From Azolla pinnata (lineage: Eukaryota; Streptophyta; Polypodiopsida; Salviniales; Salviniaceae), in the NCBI GenBank assembly GCA_037176905.1, contig JBBBWG010000737.1, positions 1-27,688 of the forward strand: a DNA stretch of 27,688 bases, in the 5' to 3' direction. A program made the position numbers and the translations under genes. Of this stretch, positions 27,085 through 27,688 are shown piece by piece; the stretch's first letter is position 1; each line of letters opens with the position of its first letter. The notes under the pieces are model-generated. The model had not been told where the DNA came from, made no database searches, and saw only the letters and a list, made by a program, of their open reading frames with translations.

Positions 27085-27517
27085 GCATGGGGCCCCGGTT
27101 AAGTTTTTCCACACTTAGAACTAAAGTGAGCTGAGTTGAACCTAAATCGTAAAAAGATAAGCTGAACCAAACCAGTGCTTAAAAAGCTTCAAACCGAGCG
27201 GAAGCGCTTTGGTAAAAATAAAGAACAGAGCTGAACCATGAATCGAACCGTTTCTAAAGAGTCTAGGACCAAACCGAACCGTTGTTTAAATAGTTCCAAT
27301 AAACTGAGCATCAAACTATTTTTTTCTATACCAATGTTAAGCTAAAACTGAACCAAAACCATACTGTAAACCTCCCAAACCGAACCGAATCGAACCGAAC
27401 CGAACCGAACCCGATCTCGATCCGATCTCTTCTAAATTGAGCCAAACCTGAACTTGCTTATGCCAAGCCAAACTCCTCTGAAATCACGCTCAACCCGAAC
27501 CAAAGCCCGAAGCTAGC
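27085..27517. mobile_element. Degenerate relative of the 13720-14377 MITE
   Basis: The interior has the same AACCGAACC/AACCAAACC words, including a CCGAA pentamer run at about 27378-27408. The ends (GGGGCCCCGGTT on the left; TTCGGGCTTTGGTTCGGG on the right when reverse-complemented) recall the GGGCTTGGTCCGG terminus of the upstream MITE. No target duplication is clear. Confidence 0.35.
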
Positions 27518-27519
27518 AT

Positions 27520-27688
27520 CGTATGTGTATGTATGTATGTATGTATGTGTGTGCACATGAATGCATCTGTATGTATGTATGCATGTATGTATGCATGTGT
27601 GTGTGCATGTATGTATGTGTGTGTGCACAGGAATGCATCTGTATGTATGTATGACATGCGTGCGTATGCATGCATGACATGCGTGCAT
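27520..27688. repeat. TATG/TGTG/CATG microsatellite, right block, runs off the window
   Basis: Tandem TATG with GTGTG and GCATG variants. A longer unit (GTGTGCACAGGAATGCATCTG type) occurs at about 27549 and 27621. Confidence 0.85.

Overview
The window looks like nuclear DNA of a flowering plant. The evidence is a secreted class III peroxidase, a plant-type C2H2 zinc-finger repressor with QALGGH-like fingers and an LxLxL (EAR) motif, a TNP2-type CACTA transposase, chromodomain-bearing Ty3 retroelements, and dozens of TTTAGGG telomere-type words. The very GC-rich third codon positions of the two host genes hint at a monocot; this is only an inference and the species is not identified.

Layout. 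1-670: end of a chromovirus (chromodomain, polypurine tract, 3' LTR). 1000-1956: an unrecognised coding-like stretch on the minus strand. 1960-3960: four blocks of short tandem repeats (25-bp telobox minisatellite, 20-bp TTTCACTAAT array, purine-rich block, 11-12-bp TTGCCGCGA array). 4100-7110: a decayed CACTA (TNP2) transposase gene, two of whose apparent introns are made of 11-bp repeats. 7120-11619: a broken Ty3/chromovirus copy ending in an LTR. 11770-12450: possible LINE remnant. 13720-14377: a hAT-like MITE.

15501-17330 is a three-exon class III peroxidase of 324 residues with all catalytic residues present. Its first intron is almost wholly a TTG/CTG triplet repeat. Facing it on the minus strand (18240-20759) is a four-finger C2H2 repressor gene. 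An in-frame TAG and signs of a pair of compensating frameshifts separate fingers 1-3 from finger 4 and the EAR motif. The two genes are convergent, and the whole 15.8-20.9 kb block is unusually rich in triplet microsatellites.

21.1-27.7 kb carries no gene I can support. It holds minisatellites, a 564-bp CACTA-like mini-element with inverted subterminal repeats, old direct repeats, a lone LTR of the same family as the two upstream LTRs, and a degenerate relative of the MITE lying in a TATG microsatellite. The three LTRs share a tRNA-like (A box plus B box) module in antisense near their 5' ends.

The two host genes show no visible functional link beyond being neighbours. The strongest oddities are the satellite-built introns of the CACTA transposase, the disrupted finger-3 to finger-4 spacer of the zinc-finger gene, and the recurrent tRNA-like modules.
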